Source: Treponema socranskii subsp. paredis ATCC 35535 (lineage in GTDB: Bacteria; Spirochaetota; Spirochaetia; Treponematales; Treponemataceae). From it: a DNA stretch of 64,000 bases. Shown here one piece after another: positions 55,551 to 64,000 of the stretch. The DNA is taken from positions 1,142,731 to 1,206,730 of the forward strand of contig KE332515.1 in NCBI GenBank assembly GCA_000413015.1. The letters run 5' to 3'. The translations under genes were made by a program, and so were the position numbers. Below the pieces are notes generated by a model. That model was not told where the DNA came from and made no database searches. It saw only the letters and a program-made list of their open reading frames with translations. How positions within the stretch are numbered: the first letter of the stretch is position 1; every line of letters starts with the position of its first letter.

Positions 55551-56129
55551 TTATCCGAGCGAAATCGCTCCCCCGTCGTCGATTGCGAGGATGGATTTGC
55601 ATTCCGAACAGCGGAAGCGCCCGGCACGCGTCGCTCTGAGACGTTTCGTACACACCGGACACGCGAAAACCTTCGGGAAAATGCTGCTCGCAACGGGTGA
55701 GCCGTTTTTGAAAAACGCAACCGCATTTTCGATCGTGTCTTTGATATTGAAAAACTGAGAAAATCCGAGCAGCTGAAACACTTCGGATACTTTCGGCTGA
55801 ATGTCGAGCAGGACGATATCGCCGCCTTTCGGTTTTACCATTTTCAAAAACGCGGTAAACGATCCAATGCCGGTCGATGAAACATAATTCAGCGAAGAAC
55901 AATTAAAAATCAAATTGATATAACCCGAATCGACAATTTTTTGGATTTTTTTCTGAAAAAAGTTTGAATTGTACGTATCGATATAGCCGTTCAAATATAT
56001 GCACAAACCGCTTTTTACCGTATCGATTTTTTCAAGCGAAATTTTTAAACTATCGTCCTTTTCGTCATTAAAACCCGGAACCAAATTATTATTACTTACC
56101 ATAATCTTTTCATCATCTCCAAAATACAT
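55551..56129 (-). CDS. STAS-domain protein with C-terminal zinc ribbon
   Basis: Up to 192 aa. Residues about 30-140 form a STAS domain (anti-anti-sigma type) with LNGYIDTYNSNFF and the phosphoacceptor region LNYVSSTGIGSF, including the conserved Ser. A four-Cys zinc ribbon (CPVC ... CSEC) closes the protein. Such proteins relay phosphorylation signals from serine phosphatases and anti-sigma kinases. The start may instead be the ATG at 56102. A strong terminator follows. Confidence 0.8.
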   Translation of the reverse strand: MYFGDDEKIMVSNNNLVPGFNDEKDDSLKISLEKIDTVKSGLCIYLNGYIDTYNSNFFQKKIQKIVDSGYINLIFNCSSLNYVSSTGIGSFTAFLKMVKPKGGDIVLLDIQPKVSEVFQLLGFSQFFNIKDTIENAVAFFKNGSPVASSIFPKVFACPVCTKRLRATRAGRFRCSECKSILAIDDGGAISLG

Positions 56130-56381
56130 TATTTAATTTTATATAATAATACACTAAAATCACCATAATGTCAAATATGTTAACTATTAAAAATAAATCG
56201 AATTTACGTTTTTATAATTGCGTTTTTTCCTTAACTTTAACGTACAGAACAGTGCCGCCAACGCATCCCGTTGACATGAACATTTTTTACAAACTTGGGC
56301 ACGCAGAAAATCGATACGATTTACGAAAAAAAGAATCGGTACATCTGGCGTACAATAATAAAAGAAAGTATAGTGTATTTT

Positions 56382-57140
56382 ATGGATTTAGGGAAGATAT
56401 GCATCGTTCTTGTACGCCCCGAAGAAAGCCGGAACATAGGAGCCGCGTGCAGGGCCTTGGCAAATAACGACATCGCCGATCTGCGCATCGTCGGAAAAAA
56501 AAGCGATTATGAAGACGGCGCGGTTCGGACGCTCGCACTCCATGCAGCGGACATTTGGGAGAGCGCACGTTTTTTCCGTTCGATTACCGAAGCGACGGCG
56601 GACTGTACGCTTTCGGCAGGGACGACGAGACGGCGCGGGAAAAACAGAAAAGGCAAACTTTTACTGCCCGAAGAATTCGCCGCAAAAGCGGCCGATATTT
56701 CCGGCGAACGAAGCGGCGGAACGGTCGCAGCCGTATTCGGAAACGAGCGCACGGGACTCACCGACGAAGAACTTGCCGAATGTACGCTCGGCGTTACGAT
56801 ACCGTCAAGTGAAAACTTCGCGTCTCTCAATCTTTCACACGCCGTGCAGATAATCTGCTATGCGCTTTTTCGGGAAAAAAGAGCCGGCATGGCAGGCTAC
56901 ACACCGCTTCCGCTTTCGCGCATCGACAAAACCGTTTCGATCATCGCGGACAATCTGCAAAAAATCGGATTTTTCAGCGTGACAGGCAGACGCGATATGG
57001 AAAATTTTTGGCGGGCAATCCTTTCGCGTGCCTCTCTTTCCGAAGGCGAAGCAAAATACATGGAAAAAATATTTACCAAAGCGGCCGGCCTTGCTTCAAA
57101 AAATAAAATTAATAATCAGATTAAAATCAAACATAATTAA
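56382..57140 (+). CDS. SpoU/TrmH-family RNA 2'-O-methyltransferase (TrmJ-like)
   Basis: About 252 aa. SPOUT-class methyltransferase with IVLVRPEESRNIGAACRAL at the N-terminus, the SAM-knot motifs FGNERTGLTDEE and IPSSENFASLNLSHAVQ, and a short C-terminal helical extension as in TrmJ, which methylates the ribose of tRNA position 32. The ATG at 56382 is chosen because the family begins there; the ribosome binding site is weak. Its end overlaps the convergent ABC transporter gene by four bases. Confidence 0.85.
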   Translation: MDLGKICIVLVRPEESRNIGAACRALANNDIADLRIVGKKSDYEDGAVRTLALHAADIWESARFFRSITEATADCTLSAGTTRRRGKNRKGKLLLPEEFAAKAADISGERSGGTVAAVFGNERTGLTDEELAECTLGVTIPSSENFASLNLSHAVQIICYALFREKRAGMAGYTPLPLSRIDKTVSIIADNLQKIGFFSVTGRRDMENFWRAILSRASLSEGEAKYMEKIFTKAAGLASKNKINNQIKIKHN

Positions 57141-58870
57141 TAATTATTTTTTCCCGGGCGTTCACACGGCTCGTAGCCTTGCCGCCACAGCCGACAATAT
57201 GCGCCGTCGGTTTCCGAAAGCAGCGCTTCATGCGTTCCAGCCTGTACGATCGCGCCGTTTTCAAAGACGAGGATTTGATCGGCGGATCGAATCGTGTTTA
57301 AATGGTGCGCGACGACCAACACCGTTCTGTCTTTTGCAAGCTCCGAAATCGCTTCCTGCAGCAACGCTTCGTTGACGGGATCGACGCTGCTCGTAATCTC
57401 GTCGAGCAGTAAAATCGGCGCATCCTTTAAAAACGCGCGCGCGATGGAGATGCGCTGCTTTTGTCCGCCGGAGAGTCCTGTACCGTTTTCTCCGACGATC
57501 GTCCGGTAACCGTCAGGCAGCGACACGATAAAATCGTGAATGCGTGCCCGCTTTGCCGCCCGAATGACTTCATCGTCCGCAGCACCCGCTTTGCCGAGCC
57601 GTATATTTTCACCGATAGTATCCGCAAAAAGTTTGACATCCTGCATCACGATGCTCACGGAACCGAGCAGTTCGTCGTACGCCATATCGCGCACATCGAC
57701 ATCTCCGATACGAACGGCACCATGCCGTACGTCCCAAAAGCGCAGCAGCAAATTCGTCACGGTCGTTTTTCCGGAACCCGACGCGCCGACAAGGGCGGTA
57801 AGCGTGCGTGCGGGTACGTAAAAAGAAATATCCTTCATCGCAAATCCGCCTTCTTCATATGAAAAGCCGACTCCGTCAAAGGCGATCGAAAATTCTTTCG
57901 GCGTTTTCGGATGAGCGCTTTCACTGACAGCCGGAGCATCCGTTATTTTTTTTATTCTCCGAAAGCTGTCCGTCACGGCAAGGTAATTCATCCAATGCGT
58001 TTCCATCGCGACAAAGGGCTTATAGAATTCCCTGCTTAAAATAATAAAAAGCAAATAACGCATAAGCGGCAAAGTCCCGTCTACTATAAAGAAAATGCCC
58101 GCCGTCGCCGTAAGCCAAAACGTCGCATCGAGAAAAAAGCCGTATACCGAAAGCAGCGCCGCTTTGTATTTTGCAATTCGTTTCGCCGCATCGCCGAAAG
58201 CGTCTGCGGCGGATACAAGTTTTTCATCGAAGCGTTTGCTTTCGGAAAACGCTTTTAAAAGCGGAATACCTTTGACGTATTCTACAAACAAGCTTACCAT
58301 ATCGGCGAGCCGGTCTCCTGCACCGGCTTCCATCTTACCTGCCGTTTTCAATGCGCGGACAAGAAACAGCAGAGCAAACGAAATCCCGGCAATCGTGATC
58401 AGAGCCATCCGCATATCCGCGAAAAACAAAAGAGGCAGCAAAACGGCAGAGACGATGCCGTCGGCGCACATCCTCGTCCACAAATGTCCGACGACCAATT
58501 CCATCGTATCGACATCCTTATGGATGATCGTGCCGATCTCTCCGAGCCGCTCATTCGTATAAAATCCGAGTGAAAAAGTTTTCAGCCGGCAGATGATCTT
58601 CGATCTGATTTCATACACGAGATCGAAACCTGCGAAATGTTTTTGCATGTCGGCAAATACACTGCATCCGCACTTTATCAAAAGACAAGATCCGAACAGC
58701 AGTCCGTATCGGAGCAAACCGCCTTTTCCCGCACCGATGTCTTCCATAGCTTTCAGCACCGACAGCATCATAACCGCGCCCGAAAGCGCATATACCGTAA
58801 ATCCCGCAATACTCAAAGCCAATGCGCACTTTCCTTTTTTTGTCAACGTATGCACTATCTCTCGGATCAC
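57137..58870 (-). CDS. ABC transporter, fused permease-ATPase, second subunit
   Basis: A 577-aa type IV half-transporter. A six-helix membrane domain (about 1-300) precedes the ATPase with Walker A GASGSGKTT, Q-loop, signature LSGGQKQR, Walker B ILLLDEITSSVD and the switch His. The Walker B has E-I-T rather than E-A-T. The GTG at 58870 has GGAGG seven bases upstream and overlaps the partner stop by four bases (GTGA). It likely forms a heterodimer with the preceding gene, in the manner of IrtAB/YbtPQ-type or multidrug pairs. Confidence 0.9.
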   Translation of the reverse strand: MIREIVHTLTKKGKCALALSIAGFTVYALSGAVMMLSVLKAMEDIGAGKGGLLRYGLLFGSCLLIKCGCSVFADMQKHFAGFDLVYEIRSKIICRLKTFSLGFYTNERLGEIGTIIHKDVDTMELVVGHLWTRMCADGIVSAVLLPLLFFADMRMALITIAGISFALLFLVRALKTAGKMEAGAGDRLADMVSLFVEYVKGIPLLKAFSESKRFDEKLVSAADAFGDAAKRIAKYKAALLSVYGFFLDATFWLTATAGIFFIVDGTLPLMRYLLFIILSREFYKPFVAMETHWMNYLAVTDSFRRIKKITDAPAVSESAHPKTPKEFSIAFDGVGFSYEEGGFAMKDISFYVPARTLTALVGASGSGKTTVTNLLLRFWDVRHGAVRIGDVDVRDMAYDELLGSVSIVMQDVKLFADTIGENIRLGKAGAADDEVIRAAKRARIHDFIVSLPDGYRTIVGENGTGLSGGQKQRISIARAFLKDAPILLLDEITSSVDPVNEALLQEAISELAKDRTVLVVAHHLNTIRSADQILVFENGAIVQAGTHEALLSETDGAYCRLWRQGYEPCERPGKNNY

Positions 58871-60612
58871 CGCGTTTCCTCCTTTATATTCCACCGGTCC
58901 ACTTTTTCCTGCGCACATACCATCGTTCGATAGAGTTCGCAGCGTTTTAATAATTCCGAATGCGTACCGCGGTCGATAATCCGTCCCCCGTCCATAACGA
59001 CGATTTGATCGGCATCCCGTATCGCATTGAGGTGGTGCGCAATCGTAATGACCGTTTTACTGCGGCTCAAATCCGCAAGCGCGTCCCGTATATACGCTTC
59101 GTTTTCCGCATCGAGTGCAGCCGTCGCTTCATCCAAAATCACGATCGGCGCATCCTTTAAAAACATACGGGCGACGGCGATCCGCTGTTTTTCGCCGCCT
59201 GAAAATTTGACGCCCGCTTCTCCCGCCGCCGTATCGTAGCCGTACGGAAGCGCGGCGATGCAATCATGGATGTGCGCCTTTTTCGCCGCAGAAAAGATTT
59301 CCTCCTTCGTTGCCTCCGGTTTTCCGATTCGAATATTTTCTTCCATACTCATATTGAACAAAAAGACATCCTGCTGAACTGCGGAAAAAAGCGCGCCGAG
59401 CCGTCGCTCCGAAAGAGATTTCGTATCGACGCCGCCGATACGTATCGTTCCGTCGTCAGGCTGCCAAAATCCCATGAGCAAATTTGCGATCGTCGTCTTT
59501 CCGGAGCCGGAAGAACCGATGAGCGCATTTTTACTGCCTCTTTTAAAAACGAGATTTATATGTTCCAACGCGTTCCGTCTGCCTCCGTAGGTAAAATTGA
59601 CATCAACAATTTCAATGTCGCCCCCGGAAATTCCCGTATCGATACGGCAGCTTTCATCCCTTTCGGCGACAGGTACGTTGAGAACGGAACCGATACCCTC
59701 CATCGCTTGATTGAATACGATGCCGTAATGCTGCAGCGTCGCCGTCTTTGCGATCGAAGACGTAAAAGCGGATCCCAAAATAACGGCGAGGATAAAACGC
59801 TCAGCCGATAATTCACCCAAAGATAAAAGCCGCAATCCGAAACCGATAACCAAAACGACGCCCGATTCCATAAACAGATCGATGAGTCCCATAGGAACGC
59901 TGATGCCCGCCATCGCTTTTTTCACCCAGAACACATAGTCTTTTGCGGAGCGGAGCGTCTTTTCCGTTTTCGTCTCTTCTCTTCCGAACGCTTTGATAAC
60001 GGAAATATTCGAAACGTATTCCATAAGATTTTCCTGCATCGTTTTCGTACTGTCGGAAAATATTTTAAAATTCTTTTTCCAAAGCGGCGCAGACAGCGTT
60101 TTGACAAGCCACATACACGGCCCGCCCGCGATCATCAAAAGCGCAAGGCGCCGTTCCAATCCGAGCATGATAAAGAAAATAAGAGCAGGCATAAGCGTCG
60201 CCGACATAAGTTCCGGAAGCCCGTGCGCAAGATACGTTTCGGCTTGTTCCACATCGTGCTGTACGATATTCGTCAAATCGCCCGTTTTCCGTTCGTGAAA
60301 AAATCCGAGCGGCAGCTTTTTCAAATGTGCGATAATCCGCATGCGGAGTTCCGTAAGCGAATTGTATGCAGCTTCATGCGCTTTCCATACGGCGCCGTAC
60401 GCGCACAACGCTTTCAGTACAAAACACAGAAAAACAGCGCAGGAAAAGAAACACAGCTTTCGTACGGAAAGCGTCTGCAACGCAGCGAGGGCAAATATAT
60501 GTACGATGAGAATCTGCGGCAGTATGTCAAAAAGCGCTTTCAAGCAGAGCAATATGTTTGAAAGCCTGTTTTTCGCTTTTACTTTTTTGATAAGTTCGCT
60601 TTGCAGCGTCAT
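58867..60612 (-). CDS. ABC transporter, fused permease-ATPase, first subunit
   Basis: A 581-aa half-transporter with a six-helix domain and a complete ATPase (Walker A GSSGSGKTT, signature FSGGEKQR, Walker B IVILDEATAALD). The ATG at 60612 follows GGAGTGATT. It heads the two-gene exporter or siderophore-type importer operon. The GAATATAAATTC operator upstream, shared with the TetR promoter, predicts repression relieved by a substrate. The transported compound is unknown. Confidence 0.92.
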   Translation of the reverse strand: MTLQSELIKKVKAKNRLSNILLCLKALFDILPQILIVHIFALAALQTLSVRKLCFFSCAVFLCFVLKALCAYGAVWKAHEAAYNSLTELRMRIIAHLKKLPLGFFHERKTGDLTNIVQHDVEQAETYLAHGLPELMSATLMPALIFFIMLGLERRLALLMIAGGPCMWLVKTLSAPLWKKNFKIFSDSTKTMQENLMEYVSNISVIKAFGREETKTEKTLRSAKDYVFWVKKAMAGISVPMGLIDLFMESGVVLVIGFGLRLLSLGELSAERFILAVILGSAFTSSIAKTATLQHYGIVFNQAMEGIGSVLNVPVAERDESCRIDTGISGGDIEIVDVNFTYGGRRNALEHINLVFKRGSKNALIGSSGSGKTTIANLLMGFWQPDDGTIRIGGVDTKSLSERRLGALFSAVQQDVFLFNMSMEENIRIGKPEATKEEIFSAAKKAHIHDCIAALPYGYDTAAGEAGVKFSGGEKQRIAVARMFLKDAPIVILDEATAALDAENEAYIRDALADLSRSKTVITIAHHLNAIRDADQIVVMDGGRIIDRGTHSELLKRCELYRTMVCAQEKVDRWNIKEETR

Positions 60613-60633
60613 AATCACTCCTTCTTTAGATTA

Positions 60634-60655
60634 AAAATGAATATAAATTCATTTT
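60634..60655. promoter_or_regulatory. Probable TetR operator before the ABC operon
   Basis: AAAATGAATATAAATTCATT plus TT is a near-perfect palindrome (mismatched only at its centre) about 20 bases before the ABC start. Its core GAATATAAATTC (60639-60650) differs by one base from the GAATATATATTC palindrome in the tetR promoter. A second weaker palindrome (TCGAATA/TATTCGA) occurs near 60692-60722. Confidence 0.65.
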
Positions 60656-60744
60656 TCAATAAAAAAAACCAAATTGCATCCGCCGGATAATCGTCATCGA
60701 ATACGGAATAATAATTCAATATTCGACAAAATAAAAAATACTGT

Positions 60745-61314
60745 TTACAATGCATTGACTCCCTCATAGTAGCATTTCGCTACTATACGCAGTATTTCCG
60801 CGGCGCGTTTTTGACTTTCATAATGCCGCGCCACTTCCAAAAGGCTTTCGGCAAAATTACTTGCCAAAATATGCACGAGCAAACCGTCATACGGTTTTGC
60901 CGTCGTTTTTGTAAGCGCCTTTTTGATGTGCTTGCCCAAGGCAGCGATCAAATCCTGTTTCGCGCATTCGTATTTCGTGCCGCCGCTTTTATCCATCAAA
61001 ACGACAAAGGCTTTATGATTTTTGAGCAGCTCGAGCAAATATCCTTCCGCAATCGTTTTATATCGTTCGGACGGAAGACCGCTACCCGCTTCTTCTTCCC
61101 ACGCGATACGCTTAAAGTCGATCGAAAAAGACGAAGCGATTTTATCGAACAGCGCTTCTTTGTTTTTAAAATACGTATAGATCAATCCGACCGGAATATG
61201 CGCACGCGCAGCGATATCCTGCATTTTTGCACTTCTGAAATCTTTTTCATAAAAGACGTCGAGCCCTGCTCGGAAAATGCGATCGTAGATTTCTTCTTTC
61301 AACACTTGCGCCAT
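60745..61314 (-). CDS. TetR-family transcriptional regulator
   Basis: About 189 aa from the ATG at 61314. N-terminal TetR helix-turn-helix (KMQDIAARAHIPVGLIYTYF, then KNKEALFDKI) and a variable ligand domain. The start is set by the autoregulatory palindrome and -10 just upstream, which rule out longer readings. Same operator core as the neighbouring ABC operon, so it likely represses both. The ligand is probably the exported compound. Confidence 0.88.
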   Translation of the reverse strand: MAQVLKEEIYDRIFRAGLDVFYEKDFRSAKMQDIAARAHIPVGLIYTYFKNKEALFDKIASSFSIDFKRIAWEEEAGSGLPSERYKTIAEGYLLELLKNHKAFVVLMDKSGGTKYECAKQDLIAALGKHIKKALTKTTAKPYDGLLVHILASNFAESLLEVARHYESQKRAAEILRIVAKCYYEGVNAL

Positions 61315-61333
61315 AAACTCGCTCGCCAATATA

Positions 61334-61374
61334 GAATATATATTCATTATTACACGGTATTCTTTTTTTGTCAA
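61334..61374 (-). promoter_or_regulatory. tetR promoter with overlapping operator palindrome
   Basis: On the minus strand TTGACA (61374-61369), a 17-base spacer and AATAAT (61351-61346) are followed immediately by the perfect 12-base palindrome GAATATATATTC (61345-61334). Binding there would block initiation, giving autorepression. Confidence 0.7.
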
Positions 61375-61440
61375 CGGCATGCTCATCTGCCGCCACACGT
61401 ATACCGTACACGTACATTTCGCACATATACGGTACCAGAT

Positions 61441-62586
61441 TTAAAAATTGATGTCCTCCGGATAAATCATTTCGCCTTTTGAAAACATGCACGCCTTCTT
61501 CAAACAGTTGATAAGCTGACGCACATTGCCCGGCCAATCGTAACTCATAAGTTTTTCACGCGCCCTGTCCGACAGCGCGATATTACGCTCTTCCAAAAAA
61601 GAAGATGCGATTTCGTCGATATCTTCGAGGTGACGGCGAAGCGGCGGAAAGGTTATCGTGCAGCCGGCAATCCGATAATACAAATCGCTTCGGAATCTTC
61701 CCTTCTGCATCATTTTTTGCAAATCGGCATTTGTCGCGCATATAAGGCGGAAATCGATACGGCGCTCGGCATCCGAGCCGACGCTGCGGTAAGTTCCCGT
61801 ATCCAATACGCGCAGCAGCTTCGGCTGCAAAAAAAGCGGAACGTCGCCGATCTCATCGAGAAAAAGAGTTCCGCCGTTCGCTTTCGCAAAACGCCCCGAT
61901 CGCTTTACCGCACCGGTATATGCGCCCGGTACCGTACCGAACAGTTCGCTTTCGGCAAGACTTTCGCTGACGGACGACATCTCTACGGAAACGAAAGACT
62001 TATCTTTTCGGGATGAATTATCGTGCAGCAATTTCGCCGCAAAAGTTTTTCCCGTTCCGCTTTCGCCGAGAAAAAGTACGGACAAATCTTTCGGCGCGAT
62101 TTCGGCAAGACGCCGTTTCAAATCCGTAATAATTTTTGAAGACCCCGCAAATTTTTCGAAACCGCTTATGTCGACCGTACGGGAAAATGAACGCACCGGT
62201 TTTTTAAAAATCCGCTCTATATCGTTTGCTTCGGGCAAATGCCGTTTGACGACGGTACGCAGCAGATCGGAATCGCACGGAAAGGGAATACATGATTTGT
62301 GATAGCGCTGTATATGCGAAAGCGAAAAAGCGCTGTCGGATTTTACAAGAAAGAGAATGCGGGAACGGCGCGCAATGTCGATACAAATCTTTTCGGCAGC
62401 TCCGCCGCATTGCGCGGTGTCGATAAGAACGGGATTCGGGAAAGCGGACAGGGCATAGGAATCCGGACGGACGGAATCGACCACTCTGACCGAAAAAACC
62501 GGCTCGAGGGCGTGACGGCACCAATCGATCACCTTTACATCGGAAGATATTAAAACGACGGTATTCAGACTCGGAAAAACATCCAT
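61441..62586 (-). CDS. Sigma-54-dependent activator (NtrC family) lacking a DNA-binding domain
   Basis: A 381-aa protein. The N-terminal 125 residues are a degenerate receiver-like domain with few of the usual acidic pocket residues (one candidate Asp in PVLIDTAQ). The AAA+ domain has Walker A GESGTGKT, the sigma-54 contact loop GAYTGA (consensus GAFTGA), Walker B GGTLFLDEIGDV and a sensor II region DWPGNVRQL. It ends shortly after the AAA+ domain with no Fis-type helix-turn-helix, so it would act from solution or through a partner. GGGGGA precedes the ATG. It could be the activator for the sigma-54 promoter at 7837-7853. Confidence 0.88.
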   Translation of the reverse strand: MDVFPSLNTVVLISSDVKVIDWCRHALEPVFSVRVVDSVRPDSYALSAFPNPVLIDTAQCGGAAEKICIDIARRSRILFLVKSDSAFSLSHIQRYHKSCIPFPCDSDLLRTVVKRHLPEANDIERIFKKPVRSFSRTVDISGFEKFAGSSKIITDLKRRLAEIAPKDLSVLFLGESGTGKTFAAKLLHDNSSRKDKSFVSVEMSSVSESLAESELFGTVPGAYTGAVKRSGRFAKANGGTLFLDEIGDVPLFLQPKLLRVLDTGTYRSVGSDAERRIDFRLICATNADLQKMMQKGRFRSDLYYRIAGCTITFPPLRRHLEDIDEIASSFLEERNIALSDRAREKLMSYDWPGNVRQLINCLKKACMFSKGEMIYPEDINF

Positions 62587-62723
62587 CGTTCCCCCGTTTC
62601 AAACACACATTCGAATCGGCACGGCTCCGCAGAAAACTCCGAATCTCCGCCCGATAACTAACTGCCAATGATTAAGGCGCGCTCTTTTCTCCGATCCCGC
62701 AAATTATATTTTCGGAAAATCGT

Positions 62724-63467
62724 TTATGTATTTTTTTTGAAAAGACGATAGCCTATCAATAACAGTATATACCACAAGTAGGGAAAAAGCAAAAATATTT
62801 TCAAAGGATTATGAAGGATTTCCGCAAATATTTCGTGTCCGCGCGCAAATGTTTTTTCGTCGATGCGCTTAATGCGTTCAGCAAAAATGCCGAGCACGTC
62901 TTTATAATAAATAAAAATACTCGACGCAAAGCGGTTCCGTCTGCGGTACACCCATACGTCTTTTTCTTTGATACCGTCGCTTACGAGAACCAGAGCGGGA
63001 GACGATTTGTAGATCGCCTGCACGACGGCGGCTTCCGCATTTTTCGAATAATAACCGATATAGCGTCCGACGATCTGTAAATTCGGAAAGGTATCGCGCA
63101 CGTTCGATTCGGCTTTTTGCAGCGTCACCCTCCGGGAGCCGAGCAAAAAAATCGATTTGTAATGGCGCTCAAGCACCGACAACACTTCGATTACCGCATT
63201 GAAAGGATTGTAGCGCACCGGTATCGATTTTTTTAGAAATTTAGCGCCTGCGATGATACTCTTTGAAACGGGCAAAATCAAATCGGCGCTGCGCACGCAT
63301 TCGGCATATTCGCTTTTTCCGCGCGCACGAAGCAGATCCCACACCGACAAAAATACGATCTGTTTCGTTCCGGGCTTTGCAAGAAGTTCAAGCACTTCGG
63401 ATTCGATGTCTTCCGCACGGCAAATATCGACGCTTACGCCTGCGACGCTTATCCTTTGAATACTCAT
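62724..63467 (-). CDS. WecG/TagA/CpsF-family glycosyltransferase with C-terminal membrane segment
   Basis: A 247-aa GT26 glycosyltransferase. The N-terminus has the SVDICRAEDI type strand, FLSVWDLLRARG and LILPVSKSII (family pattern N-D/V-P-G/S-V/S is diverged), and FLLGSRRVTLQKA near residue 110 (nucleotide-sugar region). Relatives add N-acetylmannosamine to lipid-linked precursors. About 20 hydrophobic residues close the protein and would anchor it at the inner membrane. Exact donor and acceptor are not known. Confidence 0.8.
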   Translation of the reverse strand: MSIQRISVAGVSVDICRAEDIESEVLELLAKPGTKQIVFLSVWDLLRARGKSEYAECVRSADLILPVSKSIIAGAKFLKKSIPVRYNPFNAVIEVLSVLERHYKSIFLLGSRRVTLQKAESNVRDTFPNLQIVGRYIGYYSKNAEAAVVQAIYKSSPALVLVSDGIKEKDVWVYRRRNRFASSIFIYYKDVLGIFAERIKRIDEKTFARGHEIFAEILHNPLKIFLLFPYLWYILLLIGYRLFKKNT

Positions 63468-63615
63468 ACCGCCCTTATTTTAATTTACCGTACAAAATTA
63501 TGCAAGGCAAGCTGCGGAAGCTTCCCCGCCCGCCAAGAGGAAATACGTTGATTTATTTTTTCGGACGGCAACTATGTGCGCCCCCGCCCGCCGTATAATG
63601 CCGCGGATTTTCTCC

Positions 63616-63644
63616 TTGACAAGAAATCAATCTCAGCATACACT
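63616..63644 (+). promoter_or_regulatory. Sigma-70 promoter of the PTS EIIA gene
   Basis: TTGACA (63616-63621), a 17-base spacer and TACACT (63639-63644) lie just six bases before the ATG at 63651. The transcript would be leaderless or nearly so, and no Shine-Dalgarno is visible. Confidence 0.55.
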
Positions 63645-63650
63645 GTCAGT

Positions 63651-64000
63651 ATGGACTTAAGAACAGTATTAACGACCGATACCGTAGATCTCCATCTCAA
63701 GGGAACGACAAAGGAAGCGATCATCGACGAAATGCTCGAATTGCTCGTAAAGGCCGGTAAAGTTACAGATAAAGCGGCCGCCCGCGAATGCGTACTCGAC
63801 CGCGAACGCAAAATGTCTACCGGCATGAAACACGGCATCGCGATCCCCCACGGAAAAACGGATACGGTGAGCGACCTCGTCGCGTGCATCGGCATTTCCG
63901 ACAATCCCGTCGATTTCGATTCTCTCGATCAGGAACCCTGCCGCATCTTTATCATGACGCTCTCGCCGGTAAACAAAACCGGTCCGCATCTTCAGTTCCT
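63651..64000 (+). CDS. PTS EIIA (PtsN/fructose type), partial at the window end
   Basis: The first 116 residues of a PTS EIIA protein of the mannitol/fructose/nitrogen type. The phosphorylated His is in GMKHGIAIPHGKT, and the surrounding KEAIIDEMLELL and DRERKMSTG are typical. It runs off the right edge, so length and any extra domains are unknown. In spirochaetes lacking full sugar PTS permeases such proteins often act in regulation. Start set by the promoter position. Confidence 0.85.
   Translation, partial: MDLRTVLTTDTVDLHLKGTTKEAIIDEMLELLVKAGKVTDKAAARECVLDRERKMSTGMKHGIAIPHGKTDTVSDLVACIGISDNPVDFDSLDQEPCRIFIMTLSPVNKTGPHLQF

Overview
The window is spirochaetal and most likely from a Treponema. 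Core genes have moderate, roughly balanced GC. They include a MurA with Asp in place of the catalytic Cys, a RpoS-type sigma factor, a DUF115/Maf-like glycosyltransferase beside a PASTA penicillin-binding protein, and large surface RHS proteins. The species cannot be fixed from the sequence alone.

Layout. (1) 0-30 kb is ordinary chromosome: dnaE, a YggT protein and recG on the + strand; then on the - strand a sigma factor behind a good sigma-54 promoter, a chemotaxis receptor, an O-acetylhomoserine sulfhydrylase, an HD-GYP protein, and the operon lepB - PBP/PASTA - DUF115. These are followed by a LysM/M23 peptidase, a zinc ribbon protein and a beta-propeller/deacetylase (+), a secreted 5'-nucleotidase (-), and a divergent carbohydrate locus: TRAP transporter plus FGGY kinase facing a class II aldolase plus DeoR regulator. 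(2) 30-46.7 kb is an AT-rich accessory island. It holds displaced RHS C-terminal tips, one longer N-truncated RHS core, a string of small immunity-like genes (lipoproteins, membrane proteins, an ankyrin protein, an EF-Tu-domain-like protein, a flagellar-rod-like protein, an SH3 protein), an IS4-type transposase remnant and two families of hairpin repeats. Several immunity-like genes keep only the last 15-63 codons of the toxin that once preceded them. (3) 46.7-49.3 kb returns to the core with pepT and murA. (4) 49.4-52.2 kb is a second AT-rich block, all on the - strand, of small membrane or secreted proteins. (5) 52.3-64 kb is core again: two large membrane proteins, an intergenic DnaA-box cluster, a STAS protein, an RNA methyltransferase, a TetR-controlled ABC exporter pair, a sigma-54 activator without a DNA-binding domain, a WecG/TagA glycosyltransferase and the start of a PTS EIIA gene.

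Putting it together. The island looks like a polymorphic-toxin cassette store: RHS tips with different C-terminal domains (a metallopeptidase, a glycine-zipper membrane domain, two unidentified), each followed by a candidate immunity gene, and many immunity genes outliving their toxins. The strongest regulatory observations are the sigma-54 promoter of the RpoS-like sigma gene, which recalls the Borrelia RpoN-RpoS cascade, and a long structured leader shared by metY and the 5'-nucleotidase gene and preserved right up to both start codons.
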